Source: Lentimicrobiaceae bacterium (GTDB lineage: Bacteria; Bacteroidota; Bacteroidia; Bacteroidales; JALOCA01). From it: a stretch of 64,000 bases of DNA. Positions 1 through 9,316 of this stretch are shown piece after piece. The translations under genes and the position numbers were made by a program. Under the pieces are notes generated by a model. The model was not told where the DNA came from, made no database searches, and worked only from the letters and a program-made list of their open reading frames with translations. The DNA lies in assembly GCA_023227965.1 (NCBI GenBank), contig JALOCA010000007.1:1-64000 (forward strand), read 5' to 3'. The stretch's first letter is position 1, and the number at the start of each line of letters is the position of its first letter.

Positions 1-2
1 GG

Positions 3-1712
3 AAAAACAACCTTTTTCAATTAGGAATGTATTTACTTATCGTCATTCTTATCAACATCATAGGTTCGTTTCTCTTTACCCGGTTCGATCTTACTGCCGA
101 AAAAAGGTACTCGCTTTCCCCGGCAACTAAAACGATGTTAAAAGAGCTTGACGATATAGTTTTCTTCAGGGTGTACCTTGACGGGGAATTTCCGGCAGGT
201 TTCAAACGATTGAAAAATGAAACTAAGGAAATGTTAGACGAATTCAGGGCATACAGCAACAATATTGAGTATGAATTTATCAATCCTTCGGAAAGCGGAA
301 ACAGCAAAGAAAGAAACGATACTTACCAGCTTTTGGTAGAAAGGGGGCTTAATCCTACCAATTTACAGGTAAAAACAAAAGAAAGCAATTCGCAGCAGAT
401 TATCTTTCCAGGGGCTTTAGTAAGCTATAAAAACCACGAAGTTCCCCTGCAACTACTTATTTCCCAAATGGGCATATCATCCGAACAAATCATCAATAAC
501 TCCGTAAAACAACTGGAATATAACATAATTAACGCTATCCGAAAACTGGCTGTCCGCGAAAAGCCTAAAATTGCTTTCATTGAAGGACATGGTGAACTTG
601 ACAAAATGCAGGTGTATGATATTACCAACGCACTGAGTGAGTTTTACACAGTAGAACGAGTAAAAATCGATGAAAAAGTTTTTAGCCTTACTAAACGCGA
701 TAGCACAAAAGACGGGAAAATACACGTAAGAAATCTTTACAAAGCTATTATCATCGCCAAACCCGATTCCGTTTTCAGCGAAAAGGACAAATTTATTATT
801 GACCAGTTTATCATGCGTGGAGGGAAGGTTCTGTGGCTGATTGACCCGGTGAGTGCCAGCATGGATAGTCTGCAAAATACCAGTCAAACCATGGGCATTG
901 CCAACGAAATTAATCTTGAAGACCAGCTTTTTAATTATGGGGTCAGATTAAACAATAATTTGTTGATGGACCTTACCTGTCTTCCTATTTCGATGGTTAC
1001 CGGAATGATAGGTAACCAGCCGCAAATCAGCCTGTTCCCCTGGTATTATTTCCCGGCAGTTTTTTCGCAAAGCGAGCACCCCGTGGTAAATAATCTCAAT
1101 GCCGTTAAATTTGAATTTGCGAGCAGCCTCGATACGGTAGGAACAAGCGACATAAAAAAAACCATTCTTCTTACTACCTCAAAATACACCAAAATAGTCA
1201 ATACACCAGCCCTGATTGACCTCGAAATTTGCCGTAACGAGCCTGACGAAAGCCAGTTCAACAGTTCTTCTCAACCTGTGGCTATTCTGCTCGAAGGGAA
1301 ATTTGAATCTTTTTACCGCAACCGTATTCCACCTGCACTCGCCGACAACAAATACCTCAGCTTTGTTGAATATGGCGAACCTTCTGCAATGATGGTAATT
1401 TCCGATGGCGATGTCATCAAAAACCAGTTTCTGCGTACACAGGGGACGCCTCTTCCTTTAGGCTATGACCAGGATACACGACAATCATTTGGCAATAAAG
1501 ATTTGATATTGAATATTATGAATTATTTTTGCGATGATTCCGGTTTGCTGGCAACCCGTACCCGTGAAGTCCAACTACGCCTGCTTGATAGCTCCCGGAT
1601 AGAAAACGAAGGCTCCTATTGGAAATTGCTGAATGTTATTGTTCCCATTTTGCTGGTAGGTATTTTCGGATGGATACAATTTCTGTTTCGAAAAAGAAAA
1701 TATACGCGGTAA
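3..1712 (+). CDS. gldG: GldG-type ABC transporter substrate-binding protein, 5' end cut by window
   Basis: Product resembles GldG, the periplasmic-facing partner of the GldA/GldF ABC transporter needed for gliding motility and type IX secretion. An N-terminal membrane segment (YLLIVILINIIGSFLF) is followed by the family hallmark FDLTAEKRYSLSP, a long soluble part containing AFIEGHGEL, and a C-terminal membrane helix (LLNVIVPILLVGIFGW) with a short basic tail (RKRK). The first ATG is at position 27, but the frame stays open to the window edge and reads KNNLFQLG before it. That is the usual lead-in of GldG, so the true start probably lies just upstream of the window. gldF would be expected there. 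The gene is followed after 121 bases by a DUF4340-type gene, a common pairing. Confidence 0.88.
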   Translation, partial: KNNLFQLGMYLLIVILINIIGSFLFTRFDLTAEKRYSLSPATKTMLKELDDIVFFRVYLDGEFPAGFKRLKNETKEMLDEFRAYSNNIEYEFINPSESGNSKERNDTYQLLVERGLNPTNLQVKTKESNSQQIIFPGALVSYKNHEVPLQLLISQMGISSEQIINNSVKQLEYNIINAIRKLAVREKPKIAFIEGHGELDKMQVYDITNALSEFYTVERVKIDEKVFSLTKRDSTKDGKIHVRNLYKAIIIAKPDSVFSEKDKFIIDQFIMRGGKVLWLIDPVSASMDSLQNTSQTMGIANEINLEDQLFNYGVRLNNNLLMDLTCLPISMVTGMIGNQPQISLFPWYYFPAVFSQSEHPVVNNLNAVKFEFASSLDTVGTSDIKKTILLTTSKYTKIVNTPALIDLEICRNEPDESQFNSSSQPVAILLEGKFESFYRNRIPPALADNKYLSFVEYGEPSAMMVISDGDVIKNQFLRTQGTPLPLGYDQDTRQSFGNKDLILNIMNYFCDDSGLLATRTREVQLRLLDSSRIENEGSYWKLLNVIVPILLVGIFGWIQFLFRKRKYTR

Positions 1713-1833
1713 TATGCATTTTTACATACCAATTATTAATAGAAACTTATATCTAAGTAAAAGTCCATTCCTGTGTTTAATTCTATTTATCAAAACATTA
1801 TAAAAATAATGACACACTAAAACAGTAGCAATT

Positions 1834-2895
1834 ATGAAGAAAAACAAGAAAATTATAATAATTACTTTATTACTATTATTAGTTGCTACTGCTCTTATAC
1901 TGAGCGACAAGACTTTTACCATTCAAAAGGCACTCCGGGATTTTGCCGTTGACGATACCGCTTCAATAACTAAGATATTTTTAGCCGACAAACGCGATAA
2001 TATGGTTACCCTTACCAAAGTTTCACCCGGTGAATGGAAGGTAAATAATAAATTTACCGCCCGTAAAGAGGGAATAGACATTCTGCTAAAAACAATACTA
2101 AACGTAAGTGTAAGAGAACCTATTGCCAAATCAGCTCATAACACTGTGGTAAAACTGCTGGCTACCCGTTCGGTAAAAGTGGAGATTTACCAGAAAGTAT
2201 TTCGTATCCACATCGGCAAACTCCGCCTTTTCGAACATGAAAAACGCACCAAATGCTATTATGTGGGAGATGCTACCATGGACAATCAGGGCACCTTTAT
2301 GATAATGGACAAATCTTCGCAACCCTTTGTTTGCTACTTGCCACATCTGCGGGGTTTTCTTACTACCCGCTACACTGCAAAGGAAGATGACTGGCGCGAC
2401 CACAGTATTTTCCCATTAAAACCACAGGAAGTTACATTTCTGGAAATTCGTTTTTCGGAAACGCCCAAGCAATCCTTCAGGGTTACGCACCGTCCGGGAA
2501 CCGACCAGTTTACTTTTACTGATTATAACAATAAGCAACTCCTTGATTTTGACATTCCTAAAGTGGTAGACTTATTTACTACTATCAGCACTTTAAAATT
2601 TGAAGCATTGCTCAACAACGTTGTGCCTGTTGAAATCCGTGATTCTATCCTTTTGTGTACTCCGCTTCATACCATTACCTTGCACGATAAGTTCAACAAG
2701 GAATATGTTTTACAGACTTTCCATAAGCCGCCCCGCTTTGATGATGAAACCAATAGTGCAGGTGTACCTTTACAATTCGATCCCGACCGTATGTACGCTT
2801 ACTCCGTGTGGAGCAACGATTTGTTACTTATTCAGTTTTATGCGTTCGAAAGTTTTCTGAAACCCGCTGCATTTTACCAGCTTTCGGGAAAATAA
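1834..2895 (+). CDS. DUF4340-type membrane-anchored protein
   Basis: A 353-residue protein with one N-terminal membrane helix (residues about 6-24, KIIIITLLLLLVATALIL) and a periplasmic remainder. The region ITKIFLADKRDNMVTLTK...GEWKVNNKFTARKEGIDILLKTI is the repeated DUF4340 pattern, and such proteins commonly sit next to GldG-like genes. It lies in the same direction, 121 bases downstream of gldG. The molecular function is unknown; from the neighbourhood it may help the Gld ABC transporter or the envelope machinery. The start is the ATG opening MKKNKK, directly before the hydrophobic stretch. The product continues to a stop after YQLSGK. Confidence 0.7.
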   Translation: MKKNKKIIIITLLLLLVATALILSDKTFTIQKALRDFAVDDTASITKIFLADKRDNMVTLTKVSPGEWKVNNKFTARKEGIDILLKTILNVSVREPIAKSAHNTVVKLLATRSVKVEIYQKVFRIHIGKLRLFEHEKRTKCYYVGDATMDNQGTFMIMDKSSQPFVCYLPHLRGFLTTRYTAKEDDWRDHSIFPLKPQEVTFLEIRFSETPKQSFRVTHRPGTDQFTFTDYNNKQLLDFDIPKVVDLFTTISTLKFEALLNNVVPVEIRDSILLCTPLHTITLHDKFNKEYVLQTFHKPPRFDDETNSAGVPLQFDPDRMYAYSVWSNDLLLIQFYAFESFLKPAAFYQLSGK

Positions 2896-2982
2896 CAATT
2901 GTGCATTCCAGTTGTAATAAAACATTATTTCTGATTTGTTACAAAAATTCGGGAATATCTATTAATGTTTTTTCATTTTTGT

Positions 2983-3013
2983 TTTGCATATGGTTTTTTT
3001 TCTCCTAAATTTG
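2983..3013 (+). promoter_or_regulatory. Bacteroidota-type promoter for the CotH-like gene
   Basis: TTTG at 2983-2986 and TAAATTTG at 3006-3013 are separated by 19 bases, matching the -33/-7 (TTTG / TAnnTTTG) architecture of Bacteroidota primary sigma factor promoters. Transcription would begin around 3019, which excludes the upstream in-frame ATG at 2965 as start of the next gene and supports 3040. Confidence 0.6.
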
Positions 3014-3039
3014 CCCTATCCTTAAGACAGGAACAAATA

Positions 3040-5385
3040 ATGAAAAAAATATTGTATTTTGTTGTTTTTTTGGTTGCACAATTATTTCCAATTGTATTAA
3101 ACGCACAGGGGCTGGTTATTAATGAAATCATGTCGGCAAACAATAATACCATTGCCGATGAAGATGGGGATTACGAAGACTGGATTGAACTGTACAACGA
3201 AACCAACGAAATAATTAATCTTGCAGGTTACTCTCTTTCCGACAAGATAAGTTCTCCAACAAAATGGACTTTTACCAACTATCTACTCGAACCAGGCACC
3301 TATTTACTTGTGTTTGCTTCCGGAAAAGACAGACATACACTTCCATATTTCCATACCAATTTTTCTATTAAAGCAGAAGGAGAAGATGTTTTACTCAGCA
3401 GTCCACAGGGAGAAATAATCTCTCATTATAATGCTGTTTCTTTGACGGAAAATAATAGTTATGGTTGCCGAACGGATGGTCTTTTGAACAATCTTGTGCT
3501 TTTTAAAGGTTCTACTCCTGAGAGTACCAATAATTTTCAGCAAGAGCTAAATAGCATGGACAGTTTGACTTTTTCAAAGCCTCAAGGGTTTTATACCAGC
3601 AATTTCAATTTGGTCATTACCCACACTAAGCCCGAAGCAATTATCCGCTACACACTCAATGGCAGCGATCCTACTCCGCAATCGCCCGTTTTTATTTCTC
3701 CTTTGCTTATTAAAAATTGTGAAAATGATCCCAATGGAATATCAATGATTCCAACCAACCCATTAGATTTGCCTTATCATGAATTTGTGTGGAAAGAACC
3801 GCGAAATAATGTTTTAAAAGCTATAACTTTAAAAGTGCGTTCTTTTATCGATACCATTGCTGTTTCTGATGTTTTTACCCAAACATATATTGTTCACCCC
3901 AATATTTTTACCAAATACGCCAATTTTGCCGTAGCCTCTCTGGTTACTGATTCGCTTTGTTTATTTGACTATGCAACCGGTATTTATATCCCTGGTTTGT
4001 ATCACGACCTTGATCCCACTTGGTATTTTTGGTATGGTACCGGAAATTATTTCCAAAAAGGAGACAATTGGGAACGTCCGGCTAATCTTACTTTTTTTGA
4101 GGGTAGTGGTTCTTTAGCTTTTCAGCAAAATGTTGGAATCAGAATAAATGGAGGAGGTACAAGAGTTTTTCCACAAAAGACTCTACGAATATATGCAAGA
4201 AATACTTATGGGCAAAGTAATATTAATTATAAATTGTTCCCTGAAAAGAACATAACAAAATATAAACACTTTCTGTTTTCAAACAACGGACAAGATTTTG
4301 TTAACTCAACTATAAATGATATTGTTTCTTATTGTATTGTGAAAGAATTGGATATAGAAGTTCAATCATACAGACCTTCTGTTTTATTCATCAATGGGGA
4401 ATTTTGGGGAATACATAGTATAAGAGATAGGCTTGATAAGTATTATCTTGAATATACAAAAAATATTAACCCTGATAATGTTGATATTATTGAAAACTAC
4501 CGGGAAGTTGTGGAAGGTGATACTCTTCAATATACCGCTATGCTTGATTACTTAAAAAATCATGATATCACCCAACAAGCGGTTTACGATTCGGTTTCTT
4601 CCTTGATAGATATTAATAATTATATTGATTATAATATTTGTAAGCAATTTTTATCTTCCACTGACTGGCCAGGTAATAATGTCTGTTTCTGGAAAGAACG
4701 AAGCCCGGGACACAAATGGCGTTGGATGATTTATGATAATAATTTTGCTTTGTTAAATTATGAGGAAAATACTATTGAAATTTCTACAGTAGCGGGAGGT
4801 CCTCCCTGGCCTAATCCTGACTGGTCAACTTTTCTGTTAAGGACACTGCTTCAAAATGAAATTTTTAAACAACAATATTTGCAAAGATTTGAATACCATT
4901 TATTAAATACTTTCCATCCAAAAAAAATCCTTCATTATATTGATAGCTTATCTGCACTTATCCAGCCTGTTCTTCCCGAACACATTTCCAGATGGAGCTA
5001 CCCTCAAAGTTTTAATTATTGGCAAGAGCAACTAACAATAATGAAAGAATTTGCCTTAAAGCGTGGCTGTTATGTCCGCCAGTTTCTTATCGAACACTTT
5101 AATATTGCCGATTCAACTTATGCAGAAGGTGCTTGTTTATTGAATATACCAAAACTGACTAAAGACATTGTGAAAATTTATGTGGCAGATAATATGGTAC
5201 ATGTAAATATGCCTATGGAATTACACGGAGACATATATATACTCAATATGCTTGGACAAAAAATACTCTATCAACCGGTAGGTGGACAAAACAATTATCA
5301 GTTCCCGATAAACGGGGTAAAAGGCTGTTATATAGTCCGGATAATAGTGAACGGGGACTCATATAGCCAAAAAATTGTATTCTAA
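3040..5385 (+). CDS. Secreted CotH-kinase-like protein with lamin-tail domain and T9SS sorting tail
   Basis: A 781-residue exported protein. After a signal peptide (MKKILYFVVFLVAQLFPIVLNAQ) comes a lamin-tail-like domain (LVINEIMSANN...DWIELYN) at about 24-130. A short chitobiase-like segment (IRYTLNGSDPTPQSP) follows near 200-220, then a CotH-kinase-like region from about 310 to 640 (LFINGEFWGIHSIRDRLDKYY, later RWMIYDNNFALLNY). The last ~75 residues (GDIYILNMLGQKI...GCYIVRI...SQKIVF) look like a type A T9SS sorting domain, so the protein is probably moved across the outer membrane and anchored outside. Where many CotH proteins have D-x-D before an aromatic residue, this one has DNN, so kinase activity is uncertain. 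An ATG at 2965 is in frame, but it overlaps the promoter and would spoil the signal peptide. Confidence 0.8.
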   Translation: MKKILYFVVFLVAQLFPIVLNAQGLVINEIMSANNNTIADEDGDYEDWIELYNETNEIINLAGYSLSDKISSPTKWTFTNYLLEPGTYLLVFASGKDRHTLPYFHTNFSIKAEGEDVLLSSPQGEIISHYNAVSLTENNSYGCRTDGLLNNLVLFKGSTPESTNNFQQELNSMDSLTFSKPQGFYTSNFNLVITHTKPEAIIRYTLNGSDPTPQSPVFISPLLIKNCENDPNGISMIPTNPLDLPYHEFVWKEPRNNVLKAITLKVRSFIDTIAVSDVFTQTYIVHPNIFTKYANFAVASLVTDSLCLFDYATGIYIPGLYHDLDPTWYFWYGTGNYFQKGDNWERPANLTFFEGSGSLAFQQNVGIRINGGGTRVFPQKTLRIYARNTYGQSNINYKLFPEKNITKYKHFLFSNNGQDFVNSTINDIVSYCIVKELDIEVQSYRPSVLFINGEFWGIHSIRDRLDKYYLEYTKNINPDNVDIIENYREVVEGDTLQYTAMLDYLKNHDITQQAVYDSVSSLIDINNYIDYNICKQFLSSTDWPGNNVCFWKERSPGHKWRWMIYDNNFALLNYEENTIEISTVAGGPPWPNPDWSTFLLRTLLQNEIFKQQYLQRFEYHLLNTFHPKKILHYIDSLSALIQPVLPEHISRWSYPQSFNYWQEQLTIMKEFALKRGCYVRQFLIEHFNIADSTYAEGACLLNIPKLTKDIVKIYVADNMVHVNMPMELHGDIYILNMLGQKILYQPVGGQNNYQFPINGVKGCYIVRIIVNGDSYSQKIVF

Positions 5386-5431
5386 TTTAAAATTCTGAAC
5401 ATTGACATTATGTATGGAATCGCTCACTCTC

Positions 5432-5470
5432 CCAAGGCTTTGCAAAAGCCTTGGCTACTTATATTTTTTT
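5432..5470 (+). terminator. Hairpin terminator after the CotH-like gene
   Basis: A perfect 10-bp stem (CCAAGGCTTT at 5432-5441, AAAGCCTTGG at 5445-5454) closes a GCA loop and is followed by a T-rich tract ending in seven T at 5470. It sits 47 bases after the CotH-like stop codon and before the promoter of the next gene. Confidence 0.65.
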
Positions 5471-5472
5471 CT

Positions 5473-5480
5473 TACTTTTG
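5473..5480 (+). promoter_or_regulatory. -7 box of the M28 peptidase promoter
   Basis: TACTTTTG fits the TAnnTTTG -7 consensus and lies 19 bases before the ATG at 5500. The matching -33 element is weak (TTGG at 5451, inside the upstream hairpin). Confidence 0.5.
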
Positions 5481-5499
5481 CCGCTTTTAAAATATTTTG

Positions 5500-7278
5500 A
5501 TGAAAAAAATCATCTATTTAATACTATTCCTGTTTGTATTTAGTCATCTGCAAACGTATGCGCAGCATAAAGCTACCATTACCTCTGCCGAGTTGAAAAC
5601 AGATGTGTATTTTCTTGCTTCCGACTCACTCAAGGGTCGTAAGCCCGGAACCCCGGAAAGCAAAGTTGCAGCCAACTATATTTTAAACGGTTTGGTGCAA
5701 AGTGGTACAAAGCCTTTGTGTGAGAATGGTTTCCAACCTTTTGACCTCATCACTAATGTGCAAGCCGGCAAAAACAACATGCTTTTGTTCGGCAATTTTA
5801 AAGGAATTGCAGGCAAAGATTTCATTCCTCTATCCTTTTCTGCCAATGCCACACTTTCTGCTCCGGTTGTTTTTGCCGGTTTTGGTTTTGATGCCGATTT
5901 TGACAGTATTCATTTACACGACTATCAAAATATGGATGTAAAAAGCAAATGGGTGATGATGCTTCGTGGCGAACCGGATCCGGACAATCCTCACAGCTTG
6001 TTTGGCTCCCTGAGTTCCGAAAGAGCAAAAGTGCTTACCGCAAAAGATAAAGGTGCTGCCGGAGTGATATTTGTAAGCGGCAGCAAATTTGAAGAGAATG
6101 ACAGACTAACCTCTCTTTCCTACGACATGTCTGCTTCCGATGCCGGTTTGCCAGTGATCAATATCAAAAGGATAGTTGCCGACAGTTTATTAAAAAATTC
6201 CGGGGTTACCATTGCCCAACTGGAAAGCGATCTTACACTAACCATTAAGTCTAATTCTTTTGAATTACAGACTATTTTAACCGCTCAAACGGAAGTAATT
6301 CCCCGGAAAGTACAGGCACAAAACATTGTTGCCTGGATAAAAGGAAAGGATAAGAAACTTTGCAACGAATATATTGTGATTGGTGCACATTACGACCATC
6401 TTGGAATGGGAGGTGCAAATTCCGGATCCAGAATTCCGGATACGGTAGCCGTTCATAATGGTGCCGACGACAATGCTTCCGGAGTAGCTGCCGTATTGGA
6501 ACTTGCCGGTAAATTGGCTAAAGCTAAATTGAAACGTAGTGTAATCTTTGTGCTTTTTGATGCGGAAGAGATGGGATTGATTGGGTCTAAATATTTTGTA
6601 AAAAATTCCCCGGTTCCTCTTCCTCAGATAAAAGCAATGATTAATGTGGATATGCTGGGCAGGTTTAAAAAGGATACCAAAACCATCTCGGTAAGCGGAA
6701 CGGGTACTGCTGCTGAAATGGACTCACTACTCAACATTGCTGAAAAGGGAAGGACTTTTACCATTGGCAGAACCACCGAAGGTTACGGTCCTTCCGACCA
6801 TGCAACTTTTTACAGCGAAAATATCCCGGTTTTATACTTTACTACCGGTGCTCACGACGATTATCATACCCCTGCTGATGATGCCGATAAGTTGGACTAC
6901 AACGATGAAGCATTGATTTGCAATATGATAGCAGACATTTCCCTTATTTTTGCCAACATGGAAAAATCTCTCTCTTTCCATGAAGCAGGCCCAAAAGCTC
7001 AACCCGAAGGAGGAAGAAGGTTTAAAGTTACCCTTGGCATTGTTCCCGACTTCACTTCTTCCGAAAACAAAGGTCTGCGTGTGGATGGTGTAAGAAAAGG
7101 TGGCCCTGCAGAGCGGGGTGGAATAAAAAAAGGAGACATTATAATAGCCATTGACGGACAGATAGTTTCTAATATTTACGATTACATGACCCGCCTTACG
7201 AAACTGAAACATGGGCAAACCATCATAGTGGAGGTACTTCGCAACAACAAAAAAGAAGTATTACTTATACTGTTATAA
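5500..7278 (+). CDS. Secreted M28-family aminopeptidase with PA and PDZ domains
   Basis: A 592-residue exported zinc peptidase that would remove N-terminal residues from peptides in the periplasm or outside the cell. A signal peptide (IIYLILFLFVFSHLQTYAQ) is followed by a protease-associated insert at about 110-240. The M28 core comes next: GAHYDHLGMGG and HNGADDNASG near 295-325 (zinc ligands H and D), DAEEMG (catalytic and ligand Glu), NVDMLG and PSDHATFY. A PDZ domain covers about 505-590 (LRVDGVRKGGPAERGGIKKGDIIIAIDG). TTG at 5497 also opens the frame, but the ATG at 5500 is preferred. It has its own promoter and is not obviously tied in function to its neighbours. Confidence 0.9.
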   Translation: MKKIIYLILFLFVFSHLQTYAQHKATITSAELKTDVYFLASDSLKGRKPGTPESKVAANYILNGLVQSGTKPLCENGFQPFDLITNVQAGKNNMLLFGNFKGIAGKDFIPLSFSANATLSAPVVFAGFGFDADFDSIHLHDYQNMDVKSKWVMMLRGEPDPDNPHSLFGSLSSERAKVLTAKDKGAAGVIFVSGSKFEENDRLTSLSYDMSASDAGLPVINIKRIVADSLLKNSGVTIAQLESDLTLTIKSNSFELQTILTAQTEVIPRKVQAQNIVAWIKGKDKKLCNEYIVIGAHYDHLGMGGANSGSRIPDTVAVHNGADDNASGVAAVLELAGKLAKAKLKRSVIFVLFDAEEMGLIGSKYFVKNSPVPLPQIKAMINVDMLGRFKKDTKTISVSGTGTAAEMDSLLNIAEKGRTFTIGRTTEGYGPSDHATFYSENIPVLYFTTGAHDDYHTPADDADKLDYNDEALICNMIADISLIFANMEKSLSFHEAGPKAQPEGGRRFKVTLGIVPDFTSSENKGLRVDGVRKGGPAERGGIKKGDIIIAIDGQIVSNIYDYMTRLTKLKHGQTIIVEVLRNNKKEVLLILL

Positions 7279-7291
7279 ATCAGATTTATTT

Positions 7292-7687
7292 ATGTACGAA
7301 TTGTTGACAAGAGAGTTTTTGATCAAATTTTTAAAATTCGGAGTAGTGGGCTTTTCCGGCGTTTTTGTGGACTTCGGCACTACTGCCGTGGGAAAAGAAA
7401 TTGTAAAAATTCCCAAGTTTATCGCCAATGCCATCGGTTTTTCGGTGGCTGCCTCCACCAACTACTTTCTGAATCGCCATTGGACGTTCAACAGTCAGAA
7501 TCCTGATATCGCCGTTGAGTTTGGCGAATTTTTTCTCATTTCCATGATCGGTTTAGCTATCAACACACTCATCCTTTGGCTGATAGTAACCAAATTGAAT
7601 AAAAATTTCTATTTTTCCAAGCTTTTTGCCATTGCCGTGGTTACCGTTTGGAATTTTTTCGCAAATGCTTTTTTTACTTTCGTATAA
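7292..7687 (+). CDS. GtrA-family membrane protein
   Basis: A 131-residue protein with four predicted membrane helices and the GtrA signature FLKFGVVGFSGVFVDFG near the N-terminus and NAIGFSVAASTNYFLNRHWTF in the middle. GtrA proteins act in polysaccharide or glycolipid assembly, often thought to move undecaprenyl-linked sugars across the inner membrane. Length is typical. It begins 13 bases after the M28 peptidase stop, so it probably shares that transcript. It runs head-on into the alpha/beta hydrolase gene with only three bases between the stop codons. Confidence 0.85.
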   Translation: MYELLTREFLIKFLKFGVVGFSGVFVDFGTTAVGKEIVKIPKFIANAIGFSVAASTNYFLNRHWTFNSQNPDIAVEFGEFFLISMIGLAINTLILWLIVTKLNKNFYFSKLFAIAVVTVWNFFANAFFTFV

Positions 7688-7690
7688 TAT

Positions 7691-8479
7691 TTATCCTTCA
7701 AGTAAACATTCCCTGCCCAGAAAATTACTCAATATGTGGCATAAGGCAACTGGTGCATCGGCATGCACCCAATGACCAGCCTTTTCGACGGTTTTTATTT
7801 CCGCTAAAGGAAATAACTTGTAGATCAATTCCTCATCTTTATCCAAAACATAATCCGACTTCTCTCCTTTAATAAACAGGGTCGGTTTTTCAAATTTTCC
7901 ATTTCCGGCAATTTGTTCGGAAATATCTTCCAGATTCGCTACAATCGCTTTTAAGTTGGGTCGCCAGGCAAAAGCTTCTAAGTTGATCCTGTACAGATTT
8001 TTCATGATAAACAAGCGGATTCTTTCGTCTGCAATTTTTTCAGCAATAATTTTTTCAATTTCACTGCGTGAAGACATTTTACTTAAATCCACTGAAAGCA
8101 TGGCGTTTACCATATCCATATGCATGCTTCTTACTGGATAACTTCCCGGACTGATGTCAATAACCACAAGTTTTTTTACCATTTCCGCGCTCTCAAGCGC
8201 AAATTGCATTGCTACTTTTCCGCCCATGGAATGTCCGATGAGTACTGGATTTCTCAACTGGTTTTCTTCAATAAACTCCTGCAAATCCGCAGAAAGTGCA
8301 AAATAGTTAAACGTATCGCTGTGCAGCGACTGTCCGTGATTTCGCTGATCGGGAATAAAAACATGAAATTTTTCGGCAATGCGTCTTGCAATGGTTACCC
8401 AATTGTCGGACAGACCAAACAGTCCATGCAAAATAATGATCGGTTCTCCCTGTCCGTATTCTCTAAAAAACAACTTCAT
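7691..8479 (-). CDS. Alpha/beta hydrolase (YbfF-like esterase)
   Basis: A 262-residue cytoplasmic alpha/beta-fold hydrolase. The oxyanion region HGLFG, the nucleophile elbow GHSMGG (Ser about 90), the acid in KSDYV and the final His in GHWVHAD give a complete catalytic triad. The pattern FGLSDNW and DQRNHGQS resembles the YbfF/ABHD11 group of short acyl esterases; the substrate cannot be read from sequence. Its start overlaps the end of the upstream beta-propeller gene by 17 bases, so the two are co-transcribed with pdxJ. Confidence 0.88.
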   Translation of the reverse strand: MKLFFREYGQGEPIIILHGLFGLSDNWVTIARRIAEKFHVFIPDQRNHGQSLHSDTFNYFALSADLQEFIEENQLRNPVLIGHSMGGKVAMQFALESAEMVKKLVVIDISPGSYPVRSMHMDMVNAMLSVDLSKMSSRSEIEKIIAEKIADERIRLFIMKNLYRINLEAFAWRPNLKAIVANLEDISEQIAGNGKFEKPTLFIKGEKSDYVLDKDEELIYKLFPLAEIKTVEKAGHWVHADAPVALCHILSNFLGRECLLEG

Positions 8480-9305
8480 AAGCTATTACACGGTTGCCTT
8501 TGAAAGTTGGTACCAACAACAATTTTTTTTCCTGAACGTAGAAAATATCAGTAGTATTCAATTTTTCTTTACTGGTATCCAATAATTTAATGACTACTTT
8601 GGGTGGGTAAACTGCACTGATTTTTCCGTTAAAATCAGAAACCAGCACAAAACCTTTTTCTCCTGATGTAATGCCATCAATAGTTCCGGTTTTTTCAGCA
8701 AATGGATGTACCTTTTTGGTTTTTGCATTCACTCTTACAATAGTGTTTTCGCAGCCGATTAGCATTTCATTATTATTGAAACACATCCCATTAGGTTTTT
8801 TTATATCAGCAGAAGCCAGCCAGATTTTGGCTTTGCCGTCTTTCAGCATAAAAATTTTATCTGCCTGGGTATCAGAAATAAAAATGTTTCCCGTTCTGTC
8901 AATTAAAATATCGTTCAGGAAAACAGCATTTTCAATAGGAAATATTTTACTGATGCTTCCCTTTTCGAGGTCAATTTCCACTACCCTTTTTATGTCGGCA
9001 ACATACAATTTATCTTTATAAATCCCCATTCCTTTGGGAGCATTTAATTTTTTAATCCATTTTAGCTTTATTACTTTTCCATCTAAAGATAGTTTGGAAA
9101 TAAAACCATTTTTGTCTTCTTTTGAAGGGCTTCCATTAACATTGGAAACATAATAAACACCTCTTTTAATGTCGTAGCAAACAGATTCGGGAGTTTTAAA
9201 TACAGCTGGAGTTTCCCATTTTTTCTTCATACGCGATTGTACATCCTGTGTATGCAGCGTGCCAATAAAAATACATGAAAAAAGAAAAAAAAATATTTTT
9301 TTCAT
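8463..9305 (-). CDS. Exported SMP-30/NHL-type beta-propeller protein
   Basis: A 280-residue protein with an N-terminal signal peptide (IFFFLFSCIFIGTLHTQ) and repeated blades of the gluconolactonase/SMP-30 or NHL type (TPESVCYD, NAPKGMGIYKDKLYVAD, LNDILIDRTGNIFISDT, KPNGMCFNNNEML, DGITSGEKGFVLVSD). A calcium-dependent lactonase role is possible, but the blade count and metal ligands are not clear enough to claim it. It lies 11 bases after pdxJ and overlaps the hydrolase gene, forming a three-gene minus-strand operon. Confidence 0.75.
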   Translation of the reverse strand: MKKIFFFLFSCIFIGTLHTQDVQSRMKKKWETPAVFKTPESVCYDIKRGVYYVSNVNGSPSKEDKNGFISKLSLDGKVIKLKWIKKLNAPKGMGIYKDKLYVADIKRVVEIDLEKGSISKIFPIENAVFLNDILIDRTGNIFISDTQADKIFMLKDGKAKIWLASADIKKPNGMCFNNNEMLIGCENTIVRVNAKTKKVHPFAEKTGTIDGITSGEKGFVLVSDFNGKISAVYPPKVVIKLLDTSKEKLNTTDIFYVQEKKLLLVPTFKGNRVIAYEVVF

Positions 9306-9316
9306 TTTATAATAAA

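Noticed and set aside
2965..3039. Upstream extension of the CotH-like gene
   Set aside because: It would place the promoter inside the coding region and disrupt the signal peptide.
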